A stretch of 64,000 bases of DNA from Pseudonocardiales bacterium (lineage in GTDB: Bacteria > Actinomycetota > Actinomycetes > Mycobacteriales > Pseudonocardiaceae): contig JAFAUB010000166.1 in assembly GCA_019243635.1 (NCBI GenBank), forward strand, positions 1-64,000. Reading direction: 5' to 3'. The notes under the pieces were generated by a model. The model worked only from the letters and a program-made list of their open reading frames with translations, did no database searches and had not been told where the DNA came from. This document shows positions 55,124 through 62,366 of this stretch, one piece after another (the first letter of the stretch is position 1; the number at the start of each line of letters is the position of its first letter). The translations under genes and the position numbers were made by a program.

Positions 55124-56749
55124 TCAGGCGGTGCTGGTGACCCCGTCATGGCGAAGTGCGGCGTAGGTCATCGCGTCCAGCAGCGCCAGCCAGGAGGCTT
55201 CTACCACATTGTCGTGCACCCCCACCGTGGTCCAGGACCCCGTCCCGTCGCTGGTGTCCACCAGCACCCGGGTCACGGCGTCGGTGCCGTGCGTGCCGGG
55301 CAGGATCCGAACCTTATAGTCGGACAGCTCCACGGTCTCCAGCCACGGCAGGTAGGCACCCAAGGCCTGCCGCAATGCGCCATCCAGGGCGTTGACCGGC
55401 CCATTGCCCTCCGCGGTGGCGATCACCCGCTCCCCCGCCACGTGCACCTTGACCGTCGCCTGCGCGACCACCTCGCCGCCCGTGGTGTGGTCCACCACCA
55501 CCCGGTAGGACTCCAGCTGGAACGGCGGCGCGGGGGGCACCTCGTCGACCTCGTGGCGCACCAGCAGCTCGAAGGAGGCGTCGGCGGCCTCGAACGACCA
55601 GCCCCGGGACTCGAGCTCCTTGACTCGGGCCGTGACCACGCCGACCTCGGCCGAGCGGCCGGCCAGGTCCAGCCCGAGCTCGGCTCCCTTGAGCTCGATG
55701 CTGGCCCGGCCGGCCATCTCGGTCACCAGCACGCGCTGCGAGTTACCGACCGCTGCGGGGTCCAGGTGGTTGTACAGCTCAGGAGCCACCTTGATCGCAC
55801 TCGCGTGCAGCCCCGCCTTGTGAGCGAAGGCCGAGCGCCCGACGTAGGCCTGGTGGGTGTCGGGAGCGAGGTTAGCGATCTCAGCCAGCGTGTGCGACGT
55901 GCTGGTCAGCTCGGCCATCCCCTGTTTCGGGAGGACCGGCATTCCCAGCTTGGTGACGAGGTTGGCGGCGACGGCGAACAGGTCCGCGTTGCCGGTTCGC
56001 TCTCCGTAGCCGTTGGCGGTGCACTGCACATGAGAAGCTCCGGCCTGCACCGCCGCGACCGAGTTGGCCACCGCGCAGGCGGTGTCGTCCTGGCAGTGAA
56101 TACCCAGCCGGAAACCCGTACGGGCCAGCACCTCGGCGACGGTCTCTGCGAGCCGCAGCGGCAGCTGCCCACCGTTGGTGTCGCAGAGCACCGCGACGTC
56201 GGCGCCCGCAGTGATGCCGGCCTCGAGCACCCGCAGTGCGCAGTCCGCGTCGAAGACGTAGCCGTCGAAGAAGTGCTCAGCGTCGAGAAACACCCGCCGA
56301 CCCTCGCCGACCAGCAGCGCGACGGTATCCGCGACCATCGCGCAGGCCCGCGCGACGTCCACCCGCAGCACCCGCTCCATGTGCCGCCGGTCGGACTTGG
56401 CGACCAGGGTCACCACCGGAGCCCCCGATGCCAGCAACGCCCGCACCTGGGGGTCCCGCGCGGCACTGAGCTCAGCGCGGCAAGTTGAGCCGAAGGCCAC
56501 CAAGGCGGCGTGCTTCAGTTCCAGCTCGCCGGCGCCGGCTCGGGTGAAGAACTCGGTGTCCTTGGGTAACGCGCCGGGCCAGCCGCCCTCGATGAAGCCC
56601 ACGCCCAGCGCGTCCAGCAGCCGGGCGACGGCGAGCTTGTCGGCCACCGAGTAGGAGATCCCCTCGCGCTGGGCACCGTCGCGCAACGTGGTGTCGTAGA
56701 GGTGGAACTCATCACCGAGCGGGGTGCCGGCTGGGCTGGTGCGGGACAT
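55124..56749 (-). CDS. cimA: Citramalate synthase
   Basis: 541 residues from ATG 56749; the frame continues to 56959 through the attenuator and is not translated. FHLYDTTLRDGAQREGISYS is the DRE-TIM HMGL start with catalytic Arg/Asp; CHARACTERISTIC residues include ALCDTNGGQ-like VLCDTNGGQLPLRLAETVAE and IHCQDDTACAVANSVAAV. A C-terminal LeuA-dimer/regulatory domain (ELLVRHEVDEVPPAPPFQLE) follows. It condenses pyruvate and acetyl-CoA towards isoleucine, bypassing threonine. The expression is probably attenuated by Val/Ile supply. Confidence 0.92.
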   Translation of the reverse strand: MSRTSPAGTPLGDEFHLYDTTLRDGAQREGISYSVADKLAVARLLDALGVGFIEGGWPGALPKDTEFFTRAGAGELELKHAALVAFGSTCRAELSAARDPQVRALLASGAPVVTLVAKSDRRHMERVLRVDVARACAMVADTVALLVGEGRRVFLDAEHFFDGYVFDADCALRVLEAGITAGADVAVLCDTNGGQLPLRLAETVAEVLARTGFRLGIHCQDDTACAVANSVAAVQAGASHVQCTANGYGERTGNADLFAVAANLVTKLGMPVLPKQGMAELTSTSHTLAEIANLAPDTHQAYVGRSAFAHKAGLHASAIKVAPELYNHLDPAAVGNSQRVLVTEMAGRASIELKGAELGLDLAGRSAEVGVVTARVKELESRGWSFEAADASFELLVRHEVDEVPPAPPFQLESYRVVVDHTTGGEVVAQATVKVHVAGERVIATAEGNGPVNALDGALRQALGAYLPWLETVELSDYKVRILPGTHGTDAVTRVLVDTSDGTGSWTTVGVHDNVVEASWLALLDAMTYAALRHDGVTSTA

Positions 56750-56781
56750 CGTCGAGGCTCCAAGAGGGTGCGCTGGCCAAC

Positions 56782-56811
56782 AAAAAAGACCTCTCGCGGA
56801 TGCGAGAGGTC
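56782..56811 (-). terminator. Attenuator terminator upstream of cimA
   Basis: On the minus strand GACCTCTCGC-ATCC-GCGAGAGGTC, a perfect 10-bp stem, is followed by six U. It lies 33 bases before the cimA start, inside the leader, so it must be conditional. True U-runs are rare in this window. Confidence 0.9.
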
Positions 56812-56813
56812 TG

Positions 56814-56846
56814 CGCGCCGGGTGAGGGTACTTGTTACCCGACGCG
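56814..56846 (-). promoter_or_regulatory. Alternative leader stem (CGCGTCGGGT / ACCCGGCGCG)
   Basis: A 10-bp stem with one G-U pair formed by the last codons and stop of the leader peptide (56837-56846) and a segment just before the terminator (56814-56823). A ribosome stalled on the leader codons would prevent it and change which downstream stem forms. The exact alternation with the terminator cannot be settled by eye. Confidence 0.6.
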
Positions 56847-56864
56847 CTCAGCGATAATGACCAC
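56835..56864 (-). CDS. Leader peptide MVIIAERVG of the cimA attenuator
   Basis: GTG GTC ATT ATC GCT GAG CGC GTC GGG TAA: nine residues with Val, Ile, Ile and Val as sensing codons. It sits just before the alternative stem and terminator, exactly where an amino-acid attenuator needs it. Val and Ile are the end products of the pathway cimA feeds. The RVG ending resembles BCAA leader peptides described in actinobacteria. No strong Shine-Dalgarno is visible, consistent with near-leaderless initiation. Confidence 0.75.
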   Translation of the reverse strand: MVIIAERVG

Positions 56865-56870
56865 GAAGTG

Positions 56871-56898
56871 GCATGCCACAGAGCGTAGTGTGGCATAC
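56871..56898. promoter_or_regulatory. Inverted repeat at the cimA promoter
   Basis: GCATGCCACA / TGTGGCATAC arms match at 9 of 10 positions around an 8-base spacer that includes TACGCT, a plausible -10 on the minus strand. A repressor bound here would block transcription independently of attenuation. The inner TGGCATGCCA is itself palindromic. Confidence 0.5.
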
Positions 56899-57028
56899 CT
56901 TCCGAGGGAACGGAACCCACCCCCAGAGCACGCCCAGGAGCCCCGGTCCTCGTCCTCAACCCCTACCGGCGGCCCCTTCCCACTGGCGGCTGACCGCGTC
57001 CCGAGACCGGCTCGATACGGTGGGCCCT

Positions 57029-57277
57029 ATGAGTGACATCGTCGATGACAAGAAGCACATCCGCGGCACGCTCGACCTGTCGAACGCCGTGTGGCAGCGC
57101 GCGGCGGGCTCGGAGGAGATCGAGGGACCGCACCTGGAGATCGCGTTCGTGCAGGACGGCTACGTGGCGATGCGCAGCTCCGAGCATCCCGTGGACGACC
57201 AGACATTGATCTTCACCCCGGCCGAGTGGGAGGCCTTCGTCCTCGGCGCCAAGGACGGCGAGTTCGACGTCATGTGA
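57029..57277 (+). CDS. DUF397-like protein
   Basis: 82 residues from ATG 57029. The C-terminal half, VAMRSSEHPVDDQTLIFTPA then EWEAFVLGAKDGEFD, matches the DUF397 end motif (vaVRDSkdPdgpvLtFtpaEWraFl...). DUF397 proteins usually pair with XRE regulators; none is adjacent here. Divergent from cimA. Confidence 0.8.
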   Translation: MSDIVDDKKHIRGTLDLSNAVWQRAAGSEEIEGPHLEIAFVQDGYVAMRSSEHPVDDQTLIFTPAEWEAFVLGAKDGEFDVM

Positions 57278-57344
57278 CGGGCTGATCGCCAGCGTCGTCT
57301 CCTCCTTCACTTCGTTGTCGGTGCCGCGCGATAGGCTGCCCGGC

Positions 57345-57629
57345 ATGGCCAGCCTGGAAGTCGCCCACCTCGTGCGCCGTGTCGACGAGCAGGACGAGAC
57401 CGTTCGCGCGGTCGGCGACACCCTGCTCGACATCCAGGAGACGGTGGATCAGCACACCGAGACACTGGTGAGGATCCAGGAGACGGTGGATCAGCACACC
57501 GAGACACTGGTGACGATCCAGGAGACGCTGACAGGGCAGGGCGAAACGCTGACACAGCACACCGAACTCCTCGCCGAGATTCTTCGGCGGCTCAACACCA
57601 ACGACGACCGGAACTCCAGCGACAACTGA
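57345..57629 (+). CDS. Small coiled-coil protein with a 42-bp internal repeat
   Basis: 94 residues from ATG 57345. VAHLVRRVDEQDETVRAVGD starts a long heptad pattern. Two nearly identical 14-residue units (IQETVDQHTETLVR and IQETVDQHTETLVT, 57432-57473 and 57474-57515) are followed by a degenerate third. It is soluble, probably oligomeric. No family name. The repeat unit is exactly two heptads, so copy-number changes keep the coil. Confidence 0.75.
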   Translation: MASLEVAHLVRRVDEQDETVRAVGDTLLDIQETVDQHTETLVRIQETVDQHTETLVTIQETLTGQGETLTQHTELLAEILRRLNTNDDRNSSDN

Positions 57630-57753
57630 GCAGCCCAGATGTGGGCACTGAAGATCGTCGCGACTCTTTTTCGGGCCGGCTGCATGGAGCGGTGCCTACG
57701 ACGGGGACAATCGGATAGGCACCGACGAACAGCACGCTCAATGTGATGGGCCT

Positions 57754-58023
57754 ATGCCCACCCGAGGAACCGTGTGCGGCTGGCTCACCGACGGGGGCTA
57801 TGACGTCGACGAAGGCCAGGACGTCATCGACTCCCCGGGCGGCTGCTGGGCACATTTCAGCCGGCTGGCGATGACCGGTTACCGCGCCGTCACTCTGGGT
57901 GTCACCCACGTCACCGTGGCCACCGAGAATGGCGAGAAGATCACGCTGGCGCCCGAGCAGCTGGAGCCGTTGGTGCACCAGCTCGACTGCATCAGCTACG
58001 ACCTGACCTTCCCCGCCGGCTGA
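57754..58023 (+). CDS. Cold-shock-domain-like protein
   Basis: 89 residues. RGTVCGWLTDGGYDVDEGQD, then GGCWAHFSRLAMTGYRAVTL, aligns with the CSD pattern (GTVkwfd..kGyGFI...vFvHFS.l...Gyr.l), including the HFS nucleic-acid-binding element. The RNP1 motif is degenerate. Similar proteins in Streptomyces are annotated cold-shock domain proteins. Nucleic-acid binding likely but weaker than CspA. Confidence 0.7.
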   Translation: MPTRGTVCGWLTDGGYDVDEGQDVIDSPGGCWAHFSRLAMTGYRAVTLGVTHVTVATENGEKITLAPEQLEPLVHQLDCISYDLTFPAG

Positions 58024-58029
58024 GCCCAG

Positions 58030-58803
58030 TCAGTGGAGAGTGTCGAGGAGGTGCTGGAGGGTGGTGGCTAGGCGGTGCGGGTCGCCGGGGGTGATGGTCA
58101 GCGACCTGTCGTCGTGGCGGGGGCTGACGGTGATCTGGTATCGGCCGTCGGGGTTGTCGCACCAGCGCAGGACCGGCGAGCGGTGCACCCGGCCCGCGGA
58201 GTCCCGCACGTTGGCGGTGATCTGCCCGGCCCGCGCGTGTGGTTGGTCCAGGATCGCTGACACCGCAGCGCGCTCGCGCTCGGCACCGGTCCGGACGGGC
58301 GACGCCGAGACCAGCACACCACCGGGCCGCTCAGGGCTCGGCGCCAGCGCGATGGTCCCTCCGGGGCTGCGACCCGGAGGGTGCCGCGGGAGCCGGCCCA
58401 CCACAGCCGCAGTCAACCCCACTGCGGGAATGATGTCCAGCACCGTCGCGCCAGGCCGGTCTGGGTGTTGCAGCGCGCAGACGCCCAGGGTGCCGCTTCG
58501 GGCCGCGAGCACTCGAACCGGCTGCCGCGCCACCGCGTCGGTAAGCCACACCGAGTCCACCCAACGCGCCGGTCGGTGCAGCAGACGCAGCGCGGCTTCC
58601 AGCTCGGCCTCGACCCGGCCCGCGCGCACCAGGCCGAGCCGGCGCAGCTCCTCGCCCACCTCACCCCGGACGCGACCGCGCTCACTATGGGTACGCCCGT
58701 GCGAGCGCACCTGAATCGGCGCGGGGTAACCCTCCAGCCGCAGCTCCTCGGTGAGCATGTCCCACTGCGCGGCGCTCAGCTGCCATCCCATCAGTGGCGG
58801 CAC
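58030..58803 (-). CDS. EspG-family ESX secretion-associated protein
   Basis: 257 residues. N-terminal WQLSAAQWDMLTEELRLEGYPAP (first part), middle AARSGTLGVCALQHPDRPGA, C-terminal DGRYQITVSPRHDDRSLTIT and ATTLQHLLDTLH fit EspG, the cytosolic chaperone that binds PE/PPE substrates of type VII secretion. It follows the PPE-like gene by three bases, so it probably chaperones that protein. No ESX core gene (EccC, EccD) is in the window. Confidence 0.85.
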   Translation of the reverse strand: MPPLMGWQLSAAQWDMLTEELRLEGYPAPIQVRSHGRTHSERGRVRGEVGEELRRLGLVRAGRVEAELEAALRLLHRPARWVDSVWLTDAVARQPVRVLAARSGTLGVCALQHPDRPGATVLDIIPAVGLTAAVVGRLPRHPPGRSPGGTIALAPSPERPGGVLVSASPVRTGAERERAAVSAILDQPHARAGQITANVRDSAGRVHRSPVLRWCDNPDGRYQITVSPRHDDRSLTITPGDPHRLATTLQHLLDTLH

Positions 58804-58806
58804 CGG

Positions 58807-60123
58807 TCAGTCGTCCTGCTCGGGCGGGTCCTGGCCGATCACCGCCGGGGCGACCTTGCGGCCGTCGGTGAAGATGTCGTCCATCTCGATCAGATAGGAG
58901 GGACGCCGATGCTCGGAGTCCTCACCGCCCCGACCGCGTCCGCCGCCCATCGGGGCCATCATCTCGCCGGGGTTGGCGCGCCCGAACCCCATGCCGGTGG
59001 CACCGCGACCCGGGCCGGCACCCGGCTGGCCCTCCTCGGCGACGGTCGAGGGACGGGGACCGAACTCAGCGGGATGACCCGCGCCGGCACGCCCGCCACC
59101 GCCTGAGGAGCCGCCAACCTCGCCACCGCCGAGCCGGACACCACCGGCCGCTCGAGCCCGCCGAACGCCACCCGCGATCTGTCCCATGACCGGGACACCG
59201 GCCGCTGCCGTCACGGCCGCCGCAGCGACCTGGCCGCCCACCTGTTGGTGTCGATGGGTGCCCTGATCGGACACCACCTGACCGCCACCGTGCGACACCG
59301 GAACCCCGCTGGTCACACTCTGCAACGCGACAGGGGACGGCTGTGTGCCGGCGGTGGGAGCCGACAGCGTGTGGGCAACACGCCCGCCCCCCTGTGTGCC
59401 GACCCCGCCACCGGGCGCCCCGGCACCGGTCATCCCACCACCGGGCGCCCCGGCACCGGGCGCTCCGGCACCGGGATAGGCGGATCTCGGTGCCGGGCCC
59501 GGCTTCGGCAGATGCTCAGGTGGTCGCAACGTCGGGTCGACCAGCTTCGCGTACATCGGTACCGCCGCGCGGTAGTCGTTGATCGGGGCGGAGTACACAT
59601 CGGTCATGATCCGCACGGCGTCGGCGTGCAGCTGCGACTGCTCCCGTTCCTGCGCGACGGCGTCAACGACCGCGCCGGGTACACCACCGGCGGCGAGACT
59701 GGTCAGCGACTCACCCCAGTCGTAGAACTTCGGCGGCGGCACAGTGGTCTTGGCCTGCCCGGCGCAGAGGCCGGATGCGTCCATCAGCTCCGTGGTGCGC
59801 TCCGCGACGTCGGCCTGGCCGGCCGACCACTGGCTGATCGGGTCGAGAGCGGTGAGCGCCGCATCGGCCGATCCGCCCCGCCATCCACCGGCCACGATCC
59901 CCTTCAGGTCGTGGGTGAGCCCGGTGATGACATCCACCGTGTTCCGGCCCTGCTCGCGCCACGCGCTGGCGGCATCGCTGATGTCACCCGGATCGACCGA
60001 GGTGTCCAGCATCGAGCGGATCTCCGGATGCCCCCAGGCCGCCCAGTTGCTGGACCCATGGTCAGTACCGCTGGACCCGCCGAACCCGAGCACATCGGCC
60101 ACCACATCCCCTGCTCCGGACAT
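58807..60123 (-). CDS. PPE-like secreted/ESX substrate protein with Gly-rich tail
   Basis: 438 residues. The first 190 residues are helical (DISDAASAWREQGRNTVDVI, GIVAGGWRGGSADAALTALD with a WxG turn, and YDWGESLTSLAAGGVPGAVV), consistent with PPE/WXG100-type helical hairpins. Then a Gly/Ala/Pro-rich spacer with GAGAPGG repeats, and a conserved acidic C-terminus (RRPSYLIEMDDIFTDGRKVA). Likely a type VII substrate whose chaperone is the adjacent EspG. Confidence 0.8.
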   Translation of the reverse strand: MSGAGDVVADVLGFGGSSGTDHGSSNWAAWGHPEIRSMLDTSVDPGDISDAASAWREQGRNTVDVITGLTHDLKGIVAGGWRGGSADAALTALDPISQWSAGQADVAERTTELMDASGLCAGQAKTTVPPPKFYDWGESLTSLAAGGVPGAVVDAVAQEREQSQLHADAVRIMTDVYSAPINDYRAAVPMYAKLVDPTLRPPEHLPKPGPAPRSAYPGAGAPGAGAPGGGMTGAGAPGGGVGTQGGGRVAHTLSAPTAGTQPSPVALQSVTSGVPVSHGGGQVVSDQGTHRHQQVGGQVAAAAVTAAAGVPVMGQIAGGVRRARAAGGVRLGGGEVGGSSGGGGRAGAGHPAEFGPRPSTVAEEGQPGAGPGRGATGMGFGRANPGEMMAPMGGGRGRGGEDSEHRRPSYLIEMDDIFTDGRKVAPAVIGQDPPEQDD

Positions 60124-60124
60124 C

Positions 60125-60637
60125 TCAACTCCCCGCTTTCGGCAATCGAGGCTCGATCATCTGCGCGATCCGCAACGCCTCAGCGCACGAGTCGACCGAC
60201 GGCCCACTGAGGCTGAACGCCGGCGCCACGCTCACCACCAGCGAGACCAGCCCACCATCCACCAACTGCGTGCAGTCGTCGCGCTCACGATCCACCGAGA
60301 GGTGTGCCCCGGCCCGGCCGTTGACCGTGTTGTCTGCGAAGCTGGTGAATGCAGGATCATGCTGGCGGGCTTTATACGAAGCGACGGTTTCCCTGTCCCG
60401 TTCCAGACCCAGCGTCAGGGACTTACCCTGCCATCCACAGCCGACCACGCCCACCTTGTCAAACGGCTTGCGGGTGTTCACGTCGAGACCCAGCGCGGTC
60501 AGCTGGGTGTCGGTCAGGATGGTGCACATGTCGACCCGGCTAGCGTCGGCCACCGCAGGTGATGGGCCGGATCCCGGTGATGGGGAACCGCATCCGGCCG
60601 CAAGCAGCGCCAGAATAACCACGAGAACGCGCCTCAC
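60125..60637 (-). CDS. DUF3558 lipoprotein
   Basis: 170 residues. Lipoprotein signal VLVVILALLAAGCGSPSPG with lipobox LAAGC. Mature domain has MCTILTDTQLTALGLDVNTR, VGCGWQGKSLTLGL and GLVSLVVSVAPAFSLSGPSV, the DUF3558 pattern with paired Cys. Cell-envelope protein; DUF3558 genes regularly accompany EspG/PPE genes in Pseudonocardiaceae. The start overlaps the upstream stop in ATGA. Confidence 0.88.
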   Translation of the reverse strand: MRRVLVVILALLAAGCGSPSPGSGPSPAVADASRVDMCTILTDTQLTALGLDVNTRKPFDKVGVVGCGWQGKSLTLGLERDRETVASYKARQHDPAFTSFADNTVNGRAGAHLSVDRERDDCTQLVDGGLVSLVVSVAPAFSLSGPSVDSCAEALRIAQMIEPRLPKAGS

Positions 60638-61053
60638 TCGGATCGGTCCCGGAACATCTGTTCGTTTGCCGCATCAGCCTCGGTGACCGTGCGCCCGGCC
60701 GCCCGGTAGGTCGCCGCCATGTTCTTGAACACCCCTTGGGCGCTCCTCATCGCGTCGATGTAGTCCTGACCGGCCTGGGCGAACCGCTCCGCTGCGGCGT
60801 TGCCGTCCTCGTTGTCACCGAACTTGCGCTTCCGGGTGAGCACGCGCGCGTCTATCAGCAAGTCGTCGATCTCCCTGACCGCCTGGTCGCACCGGGCCGC
60901 CGCGCGCTCGGCGACACCGGCCTCCATCCACAGCTCACCTGCGGCGACCGCAGCCGCCAGAGAGGTCTGCTGCTGGGTGACACCCGATGGCTGCGCACCG
61001 GTCTGCTCACGATCCCGCCCTCCTCGTTGGACCGAGGGTGACCGTACTATCAC
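60634..61053 (-). CDS. EspC/WXG-like small helical protein
   Basis: Up to 139 residues; GTG 60981 (VTQQQTSLAAAVAAGELWME) may be the true start. Two helices, with GELWMEAGVAERAAARCDQA and AERFAQAGQDYIDAMRSAQG, then GVFKNMAATYRAAG before a DxxN-rich end. Size and helix pattern fit an ESX small substrate/partner. First gene of the four-gene operon (small protein, DUF3558, PPE, EspG). Confidence 0.65.
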   Translation of the reverse strand: MIVRSPSVQRGGRDREQTGAQPSGVTQQQTSLAAAVAAGELWMEAGVAERAAARCDQAVREIDDLLIDARVLTRKRKFGDNEDGNAAAERFAQAGQDYIDAMRSAQGVFKNMAATYRAAGRTVTEADAANEQMFRDRSE

Positions 61054-61115
61054 CGCCCGCCAGCCCGTCAGCGGTCCCGGAACCCCTGAGGTCGGGAGCT
61101 AGCGGGCTGACCCCC

Positions 61116-62165
61116 CTACAGGCCTGCGCGCTCGACGCGCTGGCTTGAGGAGACCAGGGCAGCCAACCGATCACCGATGGCGTGAGTACCGCCGGGATGA
61201 GCGTGATCACGGGTGGCCAGGTCGAAGGCGACCGCGGCCTCCACCCGGCGGGACGGCTCGTCCAAACCCAGGTGGGCGAGCATCAGCCCGATCGAGAGCA
61301 CCGCTGCGGTCGGGTCGGCTACACCCTGACCGGCGATGTCCGGCGCGGAGCCGTGCACCGGCTCGAACATGCTGGGGTTTCGGCGGGTGACGTCGAGGTT
61401 GCCGCTGGCGGCCAGGCCGATCCCGCCGGTGACGGCCGCCGCGAGATCGGTGAGGATGTCACCGAACAGGTTGTCAGTGACGATCACGTCGAACCGGCCG
61501 GGGTCGGTGACCAGGTGGATAGTGGCCGCGTCGACGTGCTGGTAGGCCACCGTCACGTCGGGATGCTGCAGCGACACCTCTTCCACGATGCGCGACCACA
61601 GCGACCCGGCGTGGGAGAGCACGTTCGTCTTGTGCACCAGCGTCAGGTGCCTGCGCGGGCGCGCTGCGGCCCGGGTGAACGCGTCGCGCACGACGCGCTC
61701 CACACCGAACGCGGTGTTGATGCTGACCTCGGTGGCGATCTCGTGCGGGGTGTCCTTGCGCAGCAGCCCGCCGTTGCCCGCATAAGGGCCCTCGGTGCCC
61801 TCTCGGACCACGATCATGTCGATGCTTCCGGGGTCCGCGATCGGGCTGCGCACACCGGGATACAGCCGCGCCGGCCGCAGGTTCACGTGGTGGTCCATCT
61901 CGAAACGCAGCCGCAGCAGCAGCCCGCGCTCCAGGATCCCGCTGGGCACAGAGGGATCCCCCACCGCGCCGAGCAGGATGGCGTCGTGCTGGCGGAGCTC
62001 ACCCAGAACCGACTCGGGGAGTAGCTCCCCGGTGGCGTGCCAGCGCGCGGCACCGAGATCGTAGGGCGTGGTCTCGGCGTCAGGGGCGACCTCGTCCAGG
62101 ATCTTGAGCGCCTCGCCGATCACCTCCGGACCGATCCCGTCGCCGGGGATCACCGCGAGCCGCAT
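61116..62165 (-). CDS. leuB: 3-isopropylmalate dehydrogenase
   Basis: 349 residues from ATG 62165. [20 protein letters not shown] at the N-terminus, then [20 protein letters not shown] (substrate Lys), [20 protein letters not shown] and [20 protein letters not shown]. The short actinobacterial form. It oxidises 3-isopropylmalate in leucine synthesis, working with leuC/leuD 16 kb away. It lies after serA on the same strand, separated by 200 bases. Confidence 0.96.
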   Translation of the reverse strand: MRLAVIPGDGIGPEVIGEALKILDEVAPDAETTPYDLGAARWHATGELLPESVLGELRQHDAILLGAVGDPSVPSGILERGLLLRLRFEMDHHVNLRPARLYPGVRSPIADPGSIDMIVVREGTEGPYAGNGGLLRKDTPHEIATEVSINTAFGVERVVRDAFTRAAARPRRHLTLVHKTNVLSHAGSLWSRIVEEVSLQHPDVTVAYQHVDAATIHLVTDPGRFDVIVTDNLFGDILTDLAAAVTGGIGLAASGNLDVTRRNPSMFEPVHGSAPDIAGQGVADPTAAVLSIGLMLAHLGLDEPSRRVEAAVAFDLATRDHAHPGGTHAIGDRLAALVSSSQRVERAGL

Positions 62166-62260
62166 GCGCCACCTCCAGTGCCCGGGCCCCGCCCTGGGAC
62201 CCTCCGCAGCGCGCAGGTTACTCGCAGCCACCGAAAGCCCCGCACCATGGGTTAAGTCGA

Positions 62261-62366
62261 ACGAGGGACCCCGAACGGGTACTCCTGCTGCACATCATGG
62301 GCCAGTCAGATCGGTCCCGCTACCAGCACCATCGCCTGAACCGCGCCGGTCGTAAGGGTCCCTCGT
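62261..62366. repeat. 11-bp inverted repeat in the serA-leuB gap
   Basis: ACGAGGGACCC at 62261 and GGGTCCCTCGT at 62356 are exact complements 84 bases apart. The second arm touches the serA stop codon. Could form a long-range stem in the transcript; weak evidence of function. Confidence 0.4.

Noticed and set aside
55106..56488. 460-codon frame antisense to cimA
   Set aside because: cimA has full DRE-TIM motifs on the other strand; this frame is His/Arg-rich filler.
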